A stretch of 64,000 nucleotides of DNA from UBA11512 sp964623895 (GCA_964623895.1 CAZUWA010000001.1:1-64000), one strand, 5' to 3'; positions 25,975-36,242 are shown, counted from the stretch's first letter. Numbers and translations: made by a program. The notes: a model not told the origin generated them from the sequence alone.

Positions 25975-26926
25975 TATTTCAGAAAACGCATTCAGCGTGA
26001 CGATCGAACAACAATATATCGGAAAAACGGTAAAATACTACCTTTTTGAAGTAATGAAACTGTCAAGGCGGCAGGTCATTCTTTTAAAAAAGAAGGAACG
26101 CGGCATTCTTTTGGACGGTCAGCCGGTGTTTGTTTCGGCAGTGTTGAAAGAGAGAAGCATACTGACTTTGGCACTTGAAGACGAGGAGAGCGGTGAAAAT
26201 ATTCTGCCTATCGATCTGCCGATGGATATCCTTTACGAGGACGAGCACATTATCGCCTTGAATAAACAGGCGGGTATACCGACACATCCGTCGTTTCATC
26301 ATTACACAGATACCCTTGCAAATGCCCTCGCATATTACTTTGAGAAGAAGGATCGACCATTTGTCTTCAGAGCCGTGAACAGACTTGACCGCGACACAAG
26401 TGGTGTCGTATTGGTAGCAAAAAATAAGCGAGTTGCAGCGGTATTAACAAGGCAAATGGAGACAAGAGCGATCGAAAAGAGTTATCTTGCCCTGATTGAA
26501 GGTACGCTGAAAGAAAAAGAAGGCAGGATCGAGCGGAATATCTTGCGTGTATCGGAGAGTATTATGCTTCGCCGTACAGACGATACCGAGGGGGAATATG
26601 CGCTGACGTTGTATCGCGTGCTTGAACAAAAAAACAACTACACATTGGTAGAAGCCTTTCCGAAGACCGGCAGAACGCATCAACTGCGTGTCCATTTTTC
26701 TTCCGTCGGACATCCCATTGTCGGGGATACCATGTACGGAACAGCTTCTCCGATGATCAAGCGGCAGGCACTGCATGCACATACTCTCACCTTCACACAT
26801 CCGATATTGGGGAACAAAATGACTATTATCGCTCCCCTTCCGACCGATATTTGCAGTATACTCAAGGAGAATGAATTTGAAAACCCACCTCTCACAAAAA
26901 GCGGCACAGACACGGCTGTGGATTAA
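25955..26926 (+). CDS. RluA-family pseudouridine synthase
   Basis: This family turns uridine into pseudouridine in rRNA or tRNA. The product has up to 323 residues: an N-terminal S4-like region (about 15-80, with VKYYLFEVMKLSRRQV) and a catalytic domain with the Asp motif RAVNRLDRDTSGVVLV (about 131-146). FPKTGRTHQLRVHF and GDTMYG follow. The exact start is unclear: ATG codons at 25955, 25964 and 25967 all overlap the end of divIC and none has a strong Shine-Dalgarno site. Which RNA position it modifies cannot be told. Confidence 0.92.
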   Translation: MPRMMSDISENAFSVTIEQQYIGKTVKYYLFEVMKLSRRQVILLKKKERGILLDGQPVFVSAVLKERSILTLALEDEESGENILPIDLPMDILYEDEHIIALNKQAGIPTHPSFHHYTDTLANALAYYFEKKDRPFVFRAVNRLDRDTSGVVLVAKNKRVAAVLTRQMETRAIEKSYLALIEGTLKEKEGRIERNILRVSESIMLRRTDDTEGEYALTLYRVLEQKNNYTLVEAFPKTGRTHQLRVHFSSVGHPIVGDTMYGTASPMIKRQALHAHTLTFTHPILGNKMTIIAPLPTDICSILKENEFENPPLTKSGTDTAVD

Positions 26927-28034
26927 AGAAAATATATCCCCGGCGGCGATTATTTTGTTGCCGATTGCGCTTGTTTCGGGCGTGATCCATTTGATCAGCA
27001 TTTTTTCTGAAAGTTTTGCTGATTTCTTCAATTTCACCATTGCCGGCGTTTATCGCTTAATAACAGCCAAACTAACGGGTATTTATCCGGGTTCTATAGG
27101 GGAAATGATCACCATTTTAGCCCCGGTGTTTGCCATTATATTAGTGATATTTGTTTTTTATCACGCACAGAAGGAGCATTACAGACTGCTTTACAGGACA
27201 CTTTCCGGTGTTTTTGCCGTGCTTCTCTTCCTGTATTCATCCTTTGTTTTTACGCTCGGTACAGGTTATCATACCACAGAATTGGATGAACGACTGGGAC
27301 TTACACGTACGGAACTTTCCGCTGCACAGCTAAAAGAAGTGTCACTATGGTTGGCAGAGAAGGTCAATGAATATATCGAAGATGTCGATTACATCGACGA
27401 GTCGTTCTCGGTGATGCCGTACAGTTTCAAGGAAATGAATGAAAAACTGTGCGTTGCCTACAAAAAGGCGGCTGAAAAATACGATTTCATCATGGGGTAT
27501 TCCTCTGTCGTCAAGCCGGTCATGTCAAGCAAGTTTTTAAGCAAAGCGGGTATGCTTGGAATGTATAATTATTATACAGGTGAGACGAATGTCAATGTTG
27601 ATTACTACGACTACAACCTCGTTTTCACCACTGCTCATGAGATGTCGCATCAAAGAGGAATTTCAAGAGAAGATGAAGCAAACTTTATGGCGTTCTTGGT
27701 TTGCCTTGAAAGCGATGATCCATATATCAACTATTGCGGCTATCTCAGCATGTTTGAATATATGCTCAATCCGCTTTACAGTTCGCTTGCAGCTATCGAA
27801 GATATCGCAAGTTACAGCCGAGTCCTTGCTGCCCTTGACGAACGTGCACGGAATGATATCGGGATGTCGAACAAAAAAACAGAAGAGCAGCAAGGAACAG
27901 TATCAAATGTCTTCAACAAAGTCAATGATACCTACATCAAATTCAATGGCGACAAGGACGGCACCAAAAGTTACGGTTTGGTGGCAGAACTGACAACGGC
28001 TGCTTATTACGCAAATTATTTTCAATCACAATAA
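26871..28034 (+). CDS. DUF3810 membrane protein with a zinc-protease-like motif
   Basis: A 387-residue protein of the DUF3810 type. Three helices (about 24-46, 70-100, 108-130) are followed by a soluble domain of about 250 residues. The metal-binding-type sequence HEMSHQRGISREDEANF (about 252-268) has the HExxH pattern plus downstream acidic residues, as in gluzincin-like peptidases. No substrate is known for the family. The start overlaps the pseudouridine synthase gene by 56 bases. A TTG at 26877 sits at better spacing (6 bases) from AAGGAG than the ATG at 26871. It lies 37 bases before glgB. Confidence 0.75.
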   Translation: MNLKTHLSQKAAQTRLWIKENISPAAIILLPIALVSGVIHLISIFSESFADFFNFTIAGVYRLITAKLTGIYPGSIGEMITILAPVFAIILVIFVFYHAQKEHYRLLYRTLSGVFAVLLFLYSSFVFTLGTGYHTTELDERLGLTRTELSAAQLKEVSLWLAEKVNEYIEDVDYIDESFSVMPYSFKEMNEKLCVAYKKAAEKYDFIMGYSSVVKPVMSSKFLSKAGMLGMYNYYTGETNVNVDYYDYNLVFTTAHEMSHQRGISREDEANFMAFLVCLESDDPYINYCGYLSMFEYMLNPLYSSLAAIEDIASYSRVLAALDERARNDIGMSNKKTEEQQGTVSNVFNKVNDTYIKFNGDKDGTKSYGLVAELTTAAYYANYFQSQ

Positions 28035-28071
28035 TAAACGCGGAAAAAACGCGAGTAAAGGATGGTAAGAA

Positions 28072-29964
28072 ATGTCAAAAAAGACGGACTATGCCAAATA
28101 TCTCTTCCACAGAGGAGAGAACTTTGCATCTTATGAGTTTATGGGGGCGCATCGTGGCAAAGGCGGGGAAGTGACCTTTAGGGTTTGGGCACCGCATGCA
28201 TACCGTGTATCGATCGTTTCCGAAACGGTGGGATGGGATGATGGTGTTCAGATGAAAAAACTATCTTCGGAAGGCATTTTTGAACTGACTTTAGAAAAAG
28301 AACAAGCGCCCGAATGGATGCGGTATAAATATCGTATAGAGTCGGCGGCGGGTGTACATTTGAAGGCTGATCCGTACGCTTTCCACAGTGAAACGCTTGA
28401 AAAAAATGCTTCTGTCCTTTTTACCTCTCGGTACAAAATGAAGGACGACAAATGGATGGCAGAGCGGAAAAGGAAGGCGGAAAGTAAGTCTTTCTACCCT
28501 TATCCGCTAAATATCTATGAGGTGCATTTGGCATCCTTTTTGACCAAAGACGGTGCATCCAATACTGATGGTGAACACTATTTAAACTATAGAGAGATCG
28601 CGAAAAAACTATGCGCCTATGTCAAAAAAATGGGCTACACGCACATTGAACTTCTGCCGATCACCGAATACCCGTATGATGGCTCGTGGGGCTATCAGGT
28701 TACCGGGTATTATGCGCCCACTTCGAGGTTCGGGACGCCTGACGATTTCAAATTTTTTGTCGATCATTTTCATCAAAATGGTATCGGCGTGATTCTTGAC
28801 TGGGTTCCGGCACATTTTCCGAAGGATGAGCACGGTCTCTTTGAATTTGACGGCGGACCATTATACGAATACGATCAGCCTGCCCGCATGGAACAACCTT
28901 CTTGGGGTACCAGATGTTTTGATGTTGCAAGGAATGAAGTGCGTTGCTTTTTGATCTCTTCCGCCATGTATTGGTTGAGAGAGTTTCACATTGACGGTTT
29001 GCGGATCGACGCCGTTGCCGCGATGCTCTATCTTGATTATGACCGCAAGCCCGGCGAATGGACCCCGAACATCTACGGCGGTAATATCAACTTGGAATCG
29101 GTAGAGTTTTTCAAGAGACTGAATAATACGGTGCACGGGGAATATCCCGATGTGCTGACGATTGCGGAAGAATCCACTGCTTTCCTGAACGTTACAGGTT
29201 CTGTCAATGATGACGGACTCGGTTTTTCGATGAAGTGGAATATGGGTTGGGCAAATGACCTATTCCGCTATGTTGCCTGCGATCCGCTTTGGCGTAAGGA
29301 ACAGCATTCAGCGTTAAATTTTCCGATTATGTATGCCTATTCTGAAAAGTATGTACTGCCGGTTTCACACGATGAAGTTGTGCATGGCAAAAAGTCATTG
29401 ATCGATAAGATGTTCGGCGATTATGAGATGAAGTTTCAGGGCATTCGAATCTTTCTTCTCTTCCAGATGACCTTCCCCGGCAAGAAATTGTTGTTTATGG
29501 GCTCGGAGTACGGGCAGTTCAGGGAATGGGATTTTGAAAATCAACTTGAATGGTTTATGTTAGATTATCCCAAGCATCAAGAGTTGCAGGATTATACAAG
29601 AAAACTTAATAAATTTTACTTAAAACACCCAACGCTTTACGAAGAAGACTTTCGCCCTGAAGGTTTCAGGTGGATCTATCCCGATATGGCAAACGAAAAT
29701 GTGGTGGCATATACCCGCTTTGACAGCGAGGGGAGAAAAAGCCATGTGTTGATCAATTTCTCAGGCAGAGAGCATGGAAAACTGATTTTGGAACTTCCGG
29801 AGGAAGGTACTTATAAGGTGATCTTCACTTCAGAACCAATACCTGCTGTCGGCAAAACATTGCTTGGCAGAAGATATAAAACAGCGGCAAAAGACAATAA
29901 AATATTTATCCGTTTGACGGTGCCGGCACTGACGGGTGTCATTATCGAAAAGACGGAAAATTAA
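28072..29964 (+). CDS. glgB: 1,4-alpha-glucan branching enzyme
   Basis: GlgB makes the alpha-1,6 branches of glycogen. The 630-residue GH13 protein has an N-terminal CBM48 domain (about 20-110, FRVWAPHAYRVSIV) and the catalytic barrel. The barrel has DWVPAHF, nucleophile D313 (GLRIDAVAAM), acid/base E366 (TIAEES) and D434 (SHDEVVHGK). A C-terminal beta domain follows. GTAAAGGATGG precedes the ATG. It is the first gene of a tight glgB-C-D-A-P-GH13 operon. I saw no obvious promoter in the 37-base gap upstream. Confidence 0.97.
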   Translation: MSKKTDYAKYLFHRGENFASYEFMGAHRGKGGEVTFRVWAPHAYRVSIVSETVGWDDGVQMKKLSSEGIFELTLEKEQAPEWMRYKYRIESAAGVHLKADPYAFHSETLEKNASVLFTSRYKMKDDKWMAERKRKAESKSFYPYPLNIYEVHLASFLTKDGASNTDGEHYLNYREIAKKLCAYVKKMGYTHIELLPITEYPYDGSWGYQVTGYYAPTSRFGTPDDFKFFVDHFHQNGIGVILDWVPAHFPKDEHGLFEFDGGPLYEYDQPARMEQPSWGTRCFDVARNEVRCFLISSAMYWLREFHIDGLRIDAVAAMLYLDYDRKPGEWTPNIYGGNINLESVEFFKRLNNTVHGEYPDVLTIAEESTAFLNVTGSVNDDGLGFSMKWNMGWANDLFRYVACDPLWRKEQHSALNFPIMYAYSEKYVLPVSHDEVVHGKKSLIDKMFGDYEMKFQGIRIFLLFQMTFPGKKLLFMGSEYGQFREWDFENQLEWFMLDYPKHQELQDYTRKLNKFYLKHPTLYEEDFRPEGFRWIYPDMANENVVAYTRFDSEGRKSHVLINFSGREHGKLILELPEEGTYKVIFTSEPIPAVGKTLLGRRYKTAAKDNKIFIRLTVPALTGVIIEKTEN

Positions 29965-29975
29965 GGAGGACGAAC

Positions 29976-31178
29976 ATGTTCAGCAAAAAAGAGTGTGTAG
30001 CAATGCTTTTGGCAGGTGGACAGGGTAGTAGACTTTATGCACTGACAGAAACCACCGCAAAACCGGCAGTCCCATTTGGCGGAAAGTACAGGATCATCGA
30101 CTTTCCCCTTTCAAACTGTGTCAATTCAGGCATAGATACTGTTGGTGTTCTGACACAGTATCAGCCACTTGCGCTCAACGAGTACATCGGTAACGGTCAA
30201 CCATGGGACCTTGACCGTACCTCAGGCGGTGTAATGGTTCTGCCTCCCTATCAAGGCAAGGACGGCGCAGACTGGTATAAGGGCACAGCCAACGCCATCT
30301 ATCAGAATCTCAATTTTATCAACCGCTATGATCCCGATTATGTACTCATTCTTTCGGGTGATCATATCTATAGTATGGACTATCATGCCATGCTTGATTA
30401 TCACAAGTCCCATGAGGCAGACTGTACCATTGCCGTGATCGACGTTCCGCTATCAGAAGCTTCTCGGTTTGGTATCATGTATACCGATGAGAACGAGCGC
30501 ATCACTGAATTTGCGGAAAAGCCCAAAAATCCGAAATCCACGAAAGCTTCGATGGGCATTTACATTTTTGGTAAGAAGATCCTTGAAAAATTTTTAAAGG
30601 AAGATGCAAAAAATCCTAATTCGGACAACGACTTCGGCAAAAATATCATTCCTGCCATGCTTGCTTCCGGTGCAAAGATGTATGCATACCGGTTCAAAGG
30701 TTATTGGAAGGATGTCGGAACGATTGATAGCCTTTGGGAAGCAAATATGGATTTGCTTGGCAATGAACCGGTATTCAATATCAATGATAGAAATCACCGC
30801 ATCTATTCAAGAAGTGAGGCACGTCAGCCGCAGTATATTGGTGAGAATGCAAGGGTCGAGAATGCGCTTATCAGCGAAGGATGTGAAATTTACGGTGCGG
30901 TGATCAACAGTATTCTTTTCCAAGGAGTATATGTTGCTCCGGGCGCAGTCATCAAGGACAGTGTCGTATTCTCAGATTGTGCGATTGAAGAGGGCGCAAG
31001 GGTATCCTATGCGATGCTCGACCATGATGTCACTGTCAAAACGGGCGCAACCGTTGGCAGGGAACGTGCAGACGGCGTGAAGATTGCAGTGCTCGGCGCA
31101 GGGTATACCGTTTGTGAAAAGACCGTAGTAGAAGAAGGCGCGATGATCTATCCGACCATCGGAACGGATGAAGAATAA
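29976..31178 (+). CDS. glgC: glucose-1-phosphate adenylyltransferase
   Basis: GlgC makes ADP-glucose, the committed step of glycogen synthesis. The 400-residue protein has the nucleotide loop LLAGGQGSRLYALT (9-22), KPAVPFGGKYRIIDFPLSN, the GTANAIYQN segment, the catalytic Asp region LILSGDHIYSMDY, and FAEKPKNP. A left-handed beta-helix forms the C-terminal third. TAAGGAGGACGAAC precedes the ATG. glgD follows 18 bases on, as in Firmicutes where GlgC and GlgD form a mixed complex. Confidence 0.97.
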   Translation: MFSKKECVAMLLAGGQGSRLYALTETTAKPAVPFGGKYRIIDFPLSNCVNSGIDTVGVLTQYQPLALNEYIGNGQPWDLDRTSGGVMVLPPYQGKDGADWYKGTANAIYQNLNFINRYDPDYVLILSGDHIYSMDYHAMLDYHKSHEADCTIAVIDVPLSEASRFGIMYTDENERITEFAEKPKNPKSTKASMGIYIFGKKILEKFLKEDAKNPNSDNDFGKNIIPAMLASGAKMYAYRFKGYWKDVGTIDSLWEANMDLLGNEPVFNINDRNHRIYSRSEARQPQYIGENARVENALISEGCEIYGAVINSILFQGVYVAPGAVIKDSVVFSDCAIEEGARVSYAMLDHDVTVKTGATVGRERADGVKIAVLGAGYTVCEKTVVEEGAMIYPTIGTDEE

Positions 31179-31196
31179 TTTAGGGAGGACATAACC

Positions 31197-32330
31197 ATGA
31201 CAGAAGGTATTATTTTTGCGAATCTTCACGATGATGTGATTCCTGAACTTACGAGAATGCGCACGATGGCATCCCTGCCATTTGGTTGCAGATACAGACT
31301 GATCGATTTCCCTCTTTCCACTATGGTGAATTGCGGCATTCAGAATGTTTACATTATGACACAGAAAAACTATCAGTCGTTGACCGATCATCTCGGTTCC
31401 GGCAAGGACTGGGATCTTGCCAGAAGAACGGGAGGATTGAAGATTATGTCTCCTTATATCACCGCATATAACGGTGGTAGCGGAGTGGCTCGTCTTAATT
31501 CCAGACTGGAGGCGCTCAAGTCTATCTCCGGGGCGGTCTTTGGAATGACTTCCGAATATGTTGTGTTGGCGGATTGTGACGGCATTTGTAATATCAACCT
31601 CAGCGATATGATCGCACAGCATGAAAAGACCGGCGCAGACATCACCATAGCGGTCAAGAGTATGAATGTTACCCCTGAGCGTGCGGAGCGTTCGGTGTTG
31701 ATCAAGTCGGATGAAGAAGGCAAGATCACCGAAGCGTTGGTTCGTCCTTCAAGGATCGCCGGCAATTATGATGTGAACATTAATATTTGGGTGGTATCGA
31801 GAAGATATTTGCAGTCGATGGTGCATGAAGGAATGGCTAAAAATCTTACAAGCATGACCAGAGACATTTTGCAAAAGAATATCGGCTTTGCCAACTACCG
31901 TATATACCGGTATGACGGATATTACGCAAGCTTTACTTCTCTGCAGGATTATTATGCCACTTCGATGGGACTTATTGAAAGCACGGCGGATCGCGATTCT
32001 ATTTTTAAGATCAAGAATCGTCCGATCATCACCAAAGTTCGTAATTCCACGCCGACTAAGTATGCAGATGATGCAGTCGTGAAGAATTCGATGATTGCAG
32101 ACGGTTGTGTGATCGAAGGAACAGTCGAAAATTCCATTTTGTTCCGTGGGGTGAAGATCGGCAAGCATACTGTTGTCAAGAATTCGGTCTTGTTTCAAAA
32201 CACGTATACGGGAGAGCACGTATCGTTAAACTGTGTGATCACGGATAAGGATGTTGTCATACGTGATTTCAGAAATCTTTCCGGATATGAGACCATGCCT
32301 TTTTGCATCGGCAAAGGGAAGATGGTGTGA
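31197..32330 (+). CDS. glgD: ADP-glucose pyrophosphorylase regulatory subunit GlgD
   Basis: A GlgC paralogue of 377 residues in which the nucleotide loop is lost: the GGQGSRL of GlgC is replaced by NLHDDVIPELT near residues 9-19. The neighbouring FGCRYRLIDFPLSTMVN is kept, as is the C-terminal beta-helix. This pattern marks GlgD, which is inactive or weak alone and activates GlgC in Bacillus and Clostridia. AGGGAGGACATAACC precedes the ATG. Confidence 0.93.
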   Translation: MTEGIIFANLHDDVIPELTRMRTMASLPFGCRYRLIDFPLSTMVNCGIQNVYIMTQKNYQSLTDHLGSGKDWDLARRTGGLKIMSPYITAYNGGSGVARLNSRLEALKSISGAVFGMTSEYVVLADCDGICNINLSDMIAQHEKTGADITIAVKSMNVTPERAERSVLIKSDEEGKITEALVRPSRIAGNYDVNINIWVVSRRYLQSMVHEGMAKNLTSMTRDILQKNIGFANYRIYRYDGYYASFTSLQDYYATSMGLIESTADRDSIFKIKNRPIITKVRNSTPTKYADDAVVKNSMIADGCVIEGTVENSILFRGVKIGKHTVVKNSVLFQNTYTGEHVSLNCVITDKDVVIRDFRNLSGYETMPFCIGKGKMV

Positions 32331-32369
32331 GTAGGACGGCATAAAAGCATAGAAGGGGTGTAAATAAAT

Positions 32370-33791
32370 ATGAAAAAAATATTGTTTGTGGCTTCTGAAG
32401 CAAATCCATTTGCAGGCACGGGAGGATTGGGCGATGTGATGGGATCTCTCCCGGAAGCGATCGCGGCAACGGACAAGGAAGCGGATGTCAGAGTGATCAT
32501 TCCGCTTTATGGCATTGTGAAAGAGGAATATCGTCGACAGATGACCTTTCTTGAAAGCTTTGCCGTTCAACTTTCTTGGAGACGCCAGCACTGCGGAGTG
32601 TTTGAGTTAAAGAAAAATAGGGTAACTTATTATTTCATTGACAATGAATACTATTTTAAGCGTAGCAGCATATACGGAAACTATGATGACGGGGAACGCT
32701 ATGCATTCTTTTGTAAAGCGGTCCTTGACAGCATGTGCAGATTTGGCTTTATTCCCGATATTTTGCATGCAAACGACTGGCAGGCTGCCCTTTCGGTGAT
32801 CTACGCCAAGAAATTGTATCCTGCTTTTGCCGGCACGAAAGCGATCTATACCATTCACAATATCGAATATCAGGGAATATGTGGTAAGGAGATCTTAGGA
32901 GATGTTTTTGATCTTCCGCCGTATCTTTGGGATCTTGTGTCTTACGACGGATGCATCAACCTCACAAAAGGCGCAATGGTTTGTGCAGACAAGGTGACGA
33001 CCGTTTCCGAAAAGTATTCTGAGGAGATCAAAGACCCCTATTTTGCCCATCGTTTGCAGAGTGCGGTCAATCTTTGTTCCTACAAACTTTCAGGCGTTGT
33101 GAACGGTATTGATTACACTGTCTTCGATCCCAAAAAGGATAAGGACATCCCCTCGAACTTTTCAAAGACCAATATGAAGAATAAAGCGATCTGCAAGAAT
33201 GAACTGCAAAAGTTGTTTGGATTGCCTGAATCGCCCTCCACACCGATCGTTGCTATGGTATCAAGACTTGCATCTCACAAGGGCTTTGATCTCGTGCGAT
33301 ATGTGATGGAGGATCTGATGCAGAGAGATCTTCAATTCGTACTTCTTGGAACAGGCGAAGGAGAACTGGAAGTGTTTTTCGAAAATGTTGCCAAGAGATA
33401 TCCGCATAAATGCAGTGTAATGCTTGCATATAATAAAGGGGTAGCCAAAATGATCTACGCCGGCGCGGATATTTTCCTCATGCCCTCAAAAAGTGAACCG
33501 TGTGGGTTGGCGCAGATGATGGCATGTCGATATGGTACCGTTCCGGTAGTGCATGCAGTCGGCGGACTTTATGATACCATTGAAGCGTTCAACCCGGAAA
33601 CAAAAAAGGGTAATGGTATCAATTTTCAATCATACAATGCCGGCGATATGCTTGATGCCATCGACAGAACACTTGCGCTTTACGGGGATGAGAAACTATG
33701 GAAAAAACTGACCTATAATGCAATGAGCAGTGATTTTTCTTGGAAGCACTCCGCAGAATGCTATATCGCGCTGTATAACTCCATACAATAA
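32370..33791 (+). CDS. glgA: glycogen synthase
   Basis: GlgA extends alpha-1,4-glucan from ADP-glucose. The 473-residue GT5 protein has an N-terminal Rossmann domain opening with SEANPFAGTGGLGDVMGSLP. The usual KTGGL has lost its lysine, and the residues here are G-T-G-G-L. The rest looks normal: HANDWQAAL, YTIHNIEYQG, VNGIDYTVF, the second-domain MVSRLASHKGFDL, and PSKSEPCGLAQM with the retaining-enzyme Glu. GAAGGGGTG precedes the ATG. It follows glgD by 39 bases. Confidence 0.95.
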   Translation: MKKILFVASEANPFAGTGGLGDVMGSLPEAIAATDKEADVRVIIPLYGIVKEEYRRQMTFLESFAVQLSWRRQHCGVFELKKNRVTYYFIDNEYYFKRSSIYGNYDDGERYAFFCKAVLDSMCRFGFIPDILHANDWQAALSVIYAKKLYPAFAGTKAIYTIHNIEYQGICGKEILGDVFDLPPYLWDLVSYDGCINLTKGAMVCADKVTTVSEKYSEEIKDPYFAHRLQSAVNLCSYKLSGVVNGIDYTVFDPKKDKDIPSNFSKTNMKNKAICKNELQKLFGLPESPSTPIVAMVSRLASHKGFDLVRYVMEDLMQRDLQFVLLGTGEGELEVFFENVAKRYPHKCSVMLAYNKGVAKMIYAGADIFLMPSKSEPCGLAQMMACRYGTVPVVHAVGGLYDTIEAFNPETKKGNGINFQSYNAGDMLDAIDRTLALYGDEKLWKKLTYNAMSSDFSWKHSAECYIALYNSIQ

Positions 33792-33821
33792 CACTTTTTT
33801 AAGGACGGATTTATAAAATAC

Positions 33822-36242
33822 ATGAGTACACAAACTGTAAAAGAATTGAAGACCGCTATTGCGGGCAAACTTGCCAGATACTATAATGTCACAATGGCAG
33901 AGGCTGGAAAGGAACAATATTTCGGCGCTCTGCAACTGGTCATCAGGGACATTCTTTCAGAAAAGAGAGCGGAATTCAAGGCAGACATCAAAGCACAAAA
34001 GTCGAAGCGTGTCTACTATCTTTGCATTGAATTTTTGATCGGCAGACAACTGAAGAACAATATCATGAACCTTGGTATCGAAAAGGAGATCCGTTCCATC
34101 TTAGAGGAGCGTGGACTTGATTTCGACAATGTCTGCGAAATGGAAGCCGATCCGGGTCTTGGAAACGGGGGACTGGGCAGACTGGCAGCTTGCTTTTTAG
34201 ACGCACTCACTACCGGGGACTACTCTGCAACGGGATGTTCCATTCTGTACGATTACGGTATGTTCAAGCAAAAGATCGTCGACGGAGAGCAGGTCGAACT
34301 GCCTGACATTTGGTTGCCGAGTTTTACGCCGTCATTGATCACCAGAAGCGATAAGGCGGTGACCGTGCGTTTCGGCGGAAAAATTAGTGAAGATTGGAAA
34401 GACGGAAGATTGACGATCGTCCACACCGATTATGAGGAAGTGCAGGCGATCCCGTATGACATCCTGATCTCCGGTTACGACTGTAAAGCGGTCAACACCT
34501 TGAGATTGTATAAGGCAAGAGATACGAGAACTTTCAATATGAATCTTTTTTCGCAAGGGGAATATGTCAAGGCGATTCAAGAGTCTTCCAACGCGGAGAT
34601 TATTTCCAAGGTCTTGTACCCGGCAGATAATCATACCGAAGGCAAACTGCTTCGCCTTACGCAACAGTATTTCTTGGTTTCCGCATCTCTTCAGAATATC
34701 ATTTCAGATCATCTGCGCAGATACGGCAGTATGGCGGAATTTTCTTCGAAGGTTGCTATCCACATCAATGATACTCATCCGGCATTGGTCATTCCGGAAC
34801 TGATGCGTATTCTCCTCGACCAGTACAACTATTCTTGGGAAGATGCATGGGGGATCGTTACAGAGACGACCAGTTATACCAACCACACGGTATTACCGGA
34901 AGCACTGGAATGTTGGAATGAGGATCTCTTCAAACTGCGATTGCCAAGACTTCATACCATCATTTGCGAGATCAACCGCCGCTTCTGCACAGAGCTTTGG
35001 AATGCATATCCGGGCGACTGGGATCGAATTTCGAGAATGTCTTTGATCTGTAACAATTCCGTACGCATGGCAAATCTTTCTGTTGTCGGTTCGCACACTA
35101 TCAATGGTGTATCGGCTCTTCATTCCGAAATTTTGAAAAAAACCATCTTCAAAGATTTTTACAAGCACACGCCGAAAAAATTCACTAATGTAACCAACGG
35201 TATTGCACACAGAAGATGGCTCTGCTACTCTAATCCGGGTTTGTCTGCGCTTCTTGATGAGACGATCGGCACAGATTACCGAAAACACCCTGAGAAACTG
35301 TCTGAGTTCAGAAAGTATAAGAATGACGGCACAGTTTTAAAGCGACTTGAGAGCATTAAAAGAGAAAACAAACTCCGTTTTTCAGAGTATTGCAAAGAAA
35401 AGACCGGTGTCTTGCTTGATCCCGATTCGTTGTTTGATGTACAGATCAAGCGAATGCATGAATATAAGCGTCAACTCTTAAACTGCCTACGTATTGTATA
35501 TCTTTACGATCTTCTTCTTGAAAATCCCGATCTTGAAATGCAGCCGCAGACCTTTATTTTCGGTGCAAAGGCGGCGCCCGGCTACAGAATGGCAAAGCAG
35601 ATCATCAAATTGATTTGGAATTTGGCAAAGGACATCGAAAAGAATCCCAAGATTGCCTCCAAACTGCGCGTGGTGTTCATGGAGGATTATAATGTTTCAA
35701 TGGCAGAAGTTCTCATTCCTGCTGTTGAGATCAGCGAGCAGATTTCCCTTGCAGGTAAGGAAGCCAGCGGTACAGGTAATATGAAACAGATGATCAATGG
35801 TGCATTGACCGTCGGTACTTACGATGGCGCCAATGTCGAAATGGCGGCAACAGTTGGTATGGACAATATTTATATCTTCGGTCTACGCAACAATGAGGTT
35901 GAAGATATTTGGAAAAGAGGCTACAGTGCTTCCGAATACTACAATGCAAGTCTGGCGATCCGTCGTACCATTCAGAGAATGAGTCAGGGCTTTAATGGGG
36001 TATCCTTCCAGGATATGGTCAGTTATTTATTGATGGCACCCGGGGTGGCAGATCCGTATATGTGTCTTGCAGACTTTGACGACTATTGCGCTATCCACAA
36101 TGTTGCTTTGATGGATTACCAAAATCATACCAAATGGAACAGGATGTCTCTTGAAAACATTGCAGGCGCGGGCTTCTTCGCTGCTGACAGAAGTATCGAA
36201 GAGTACGCACAGAAGATTTGGGGATTATCCAAAGTAAAATAA
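33822..36242 (+). CDS. glgP: glycogen/starch phosphorylase
   Basis: GlgP releases glucose 1-phosphate from alpha-1,4-glucan using PLP. The 806-residue GT35 protein is full length. It has CIEFLIGRQLKNN, ADPGLGNGGLGRLAACFLD, INDTHPAL, VTNGIAHRRWL, IKRMHEYKRQLLN and the PLP-lysine segment EASGTGNMKQMINGAL. The allosteric N-terminal extension of animal enzymes is absent, as is usual in bacteria. AAGGACGG lies 9-10 bases before the ATG. Its stop overlaps the next gene by one base (TAATG). Confidence 0.97.
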   Translation: MSTQTVKELKTAIAGKLARYYNVTMAEAGKEQYFGALQLVIRDILSEKRAEFKADIKAQKSKRVYYLCIEFLIGRQLKNNIMNLGIEKEIRSILEERGLDFDNVCEMEADPGLGNGGLGRLAACFLDALTTGDYSATGCSILYDYGMFKQKIVDGEQVELPDIWLPSFTPSLITRSDKAVTVRFGGKISEDWKDGRLTIVHTDYEEVQAIPYDILISGYDCKAVNTLRLYKARDTRTFNMNLFSQGEYVKAIQESSNAEIISKVLYPADNHTEGKLLRLTQQYFLVSASLQNIISDHLRRYGSMAEFSSKVAIHINDTHPALVIPELMRILLDQYNYSWEDAWGIVTETTSYTNHTVLPEALECWNEDLFKLRLPRLHTIICEINRRFCTELWNAYPGDWDRISRMSLICNNSVRMANLSVVGSHTINGVSALHSEILKKTIFKDFYKHTPKKFTNVTNGIAHRRWLCYSNPGLSALLDETIGTDYRKHPEKLSEFRKYKNDGTVLKRLESIKRENKLRFSEYCKEKTGVLLDPDSLFDVQIKRMHEYKRQLLNCLRIVYLYDLLLENPDLEMQPQTFIFGAKAAPGYRMAKQIIKLIWNLAKDIEKNPKIASKLRVVFMEDYNVSMAEVLIPAVEISEQISLAGKEASGTGNMKQMINGALTVGTYDGANVEMAATVGMDNIYIFGLRNNEVEDIWKRGYSASEYYNASLAIRRTIQRMSQGFNGVSFQDMVSYLLMAPGVADPYMCLADFDDYCAIHNVALMDYQNHTKWNRMSLENIAGAGFFAADRSIEEYAQKIWGLSKVK

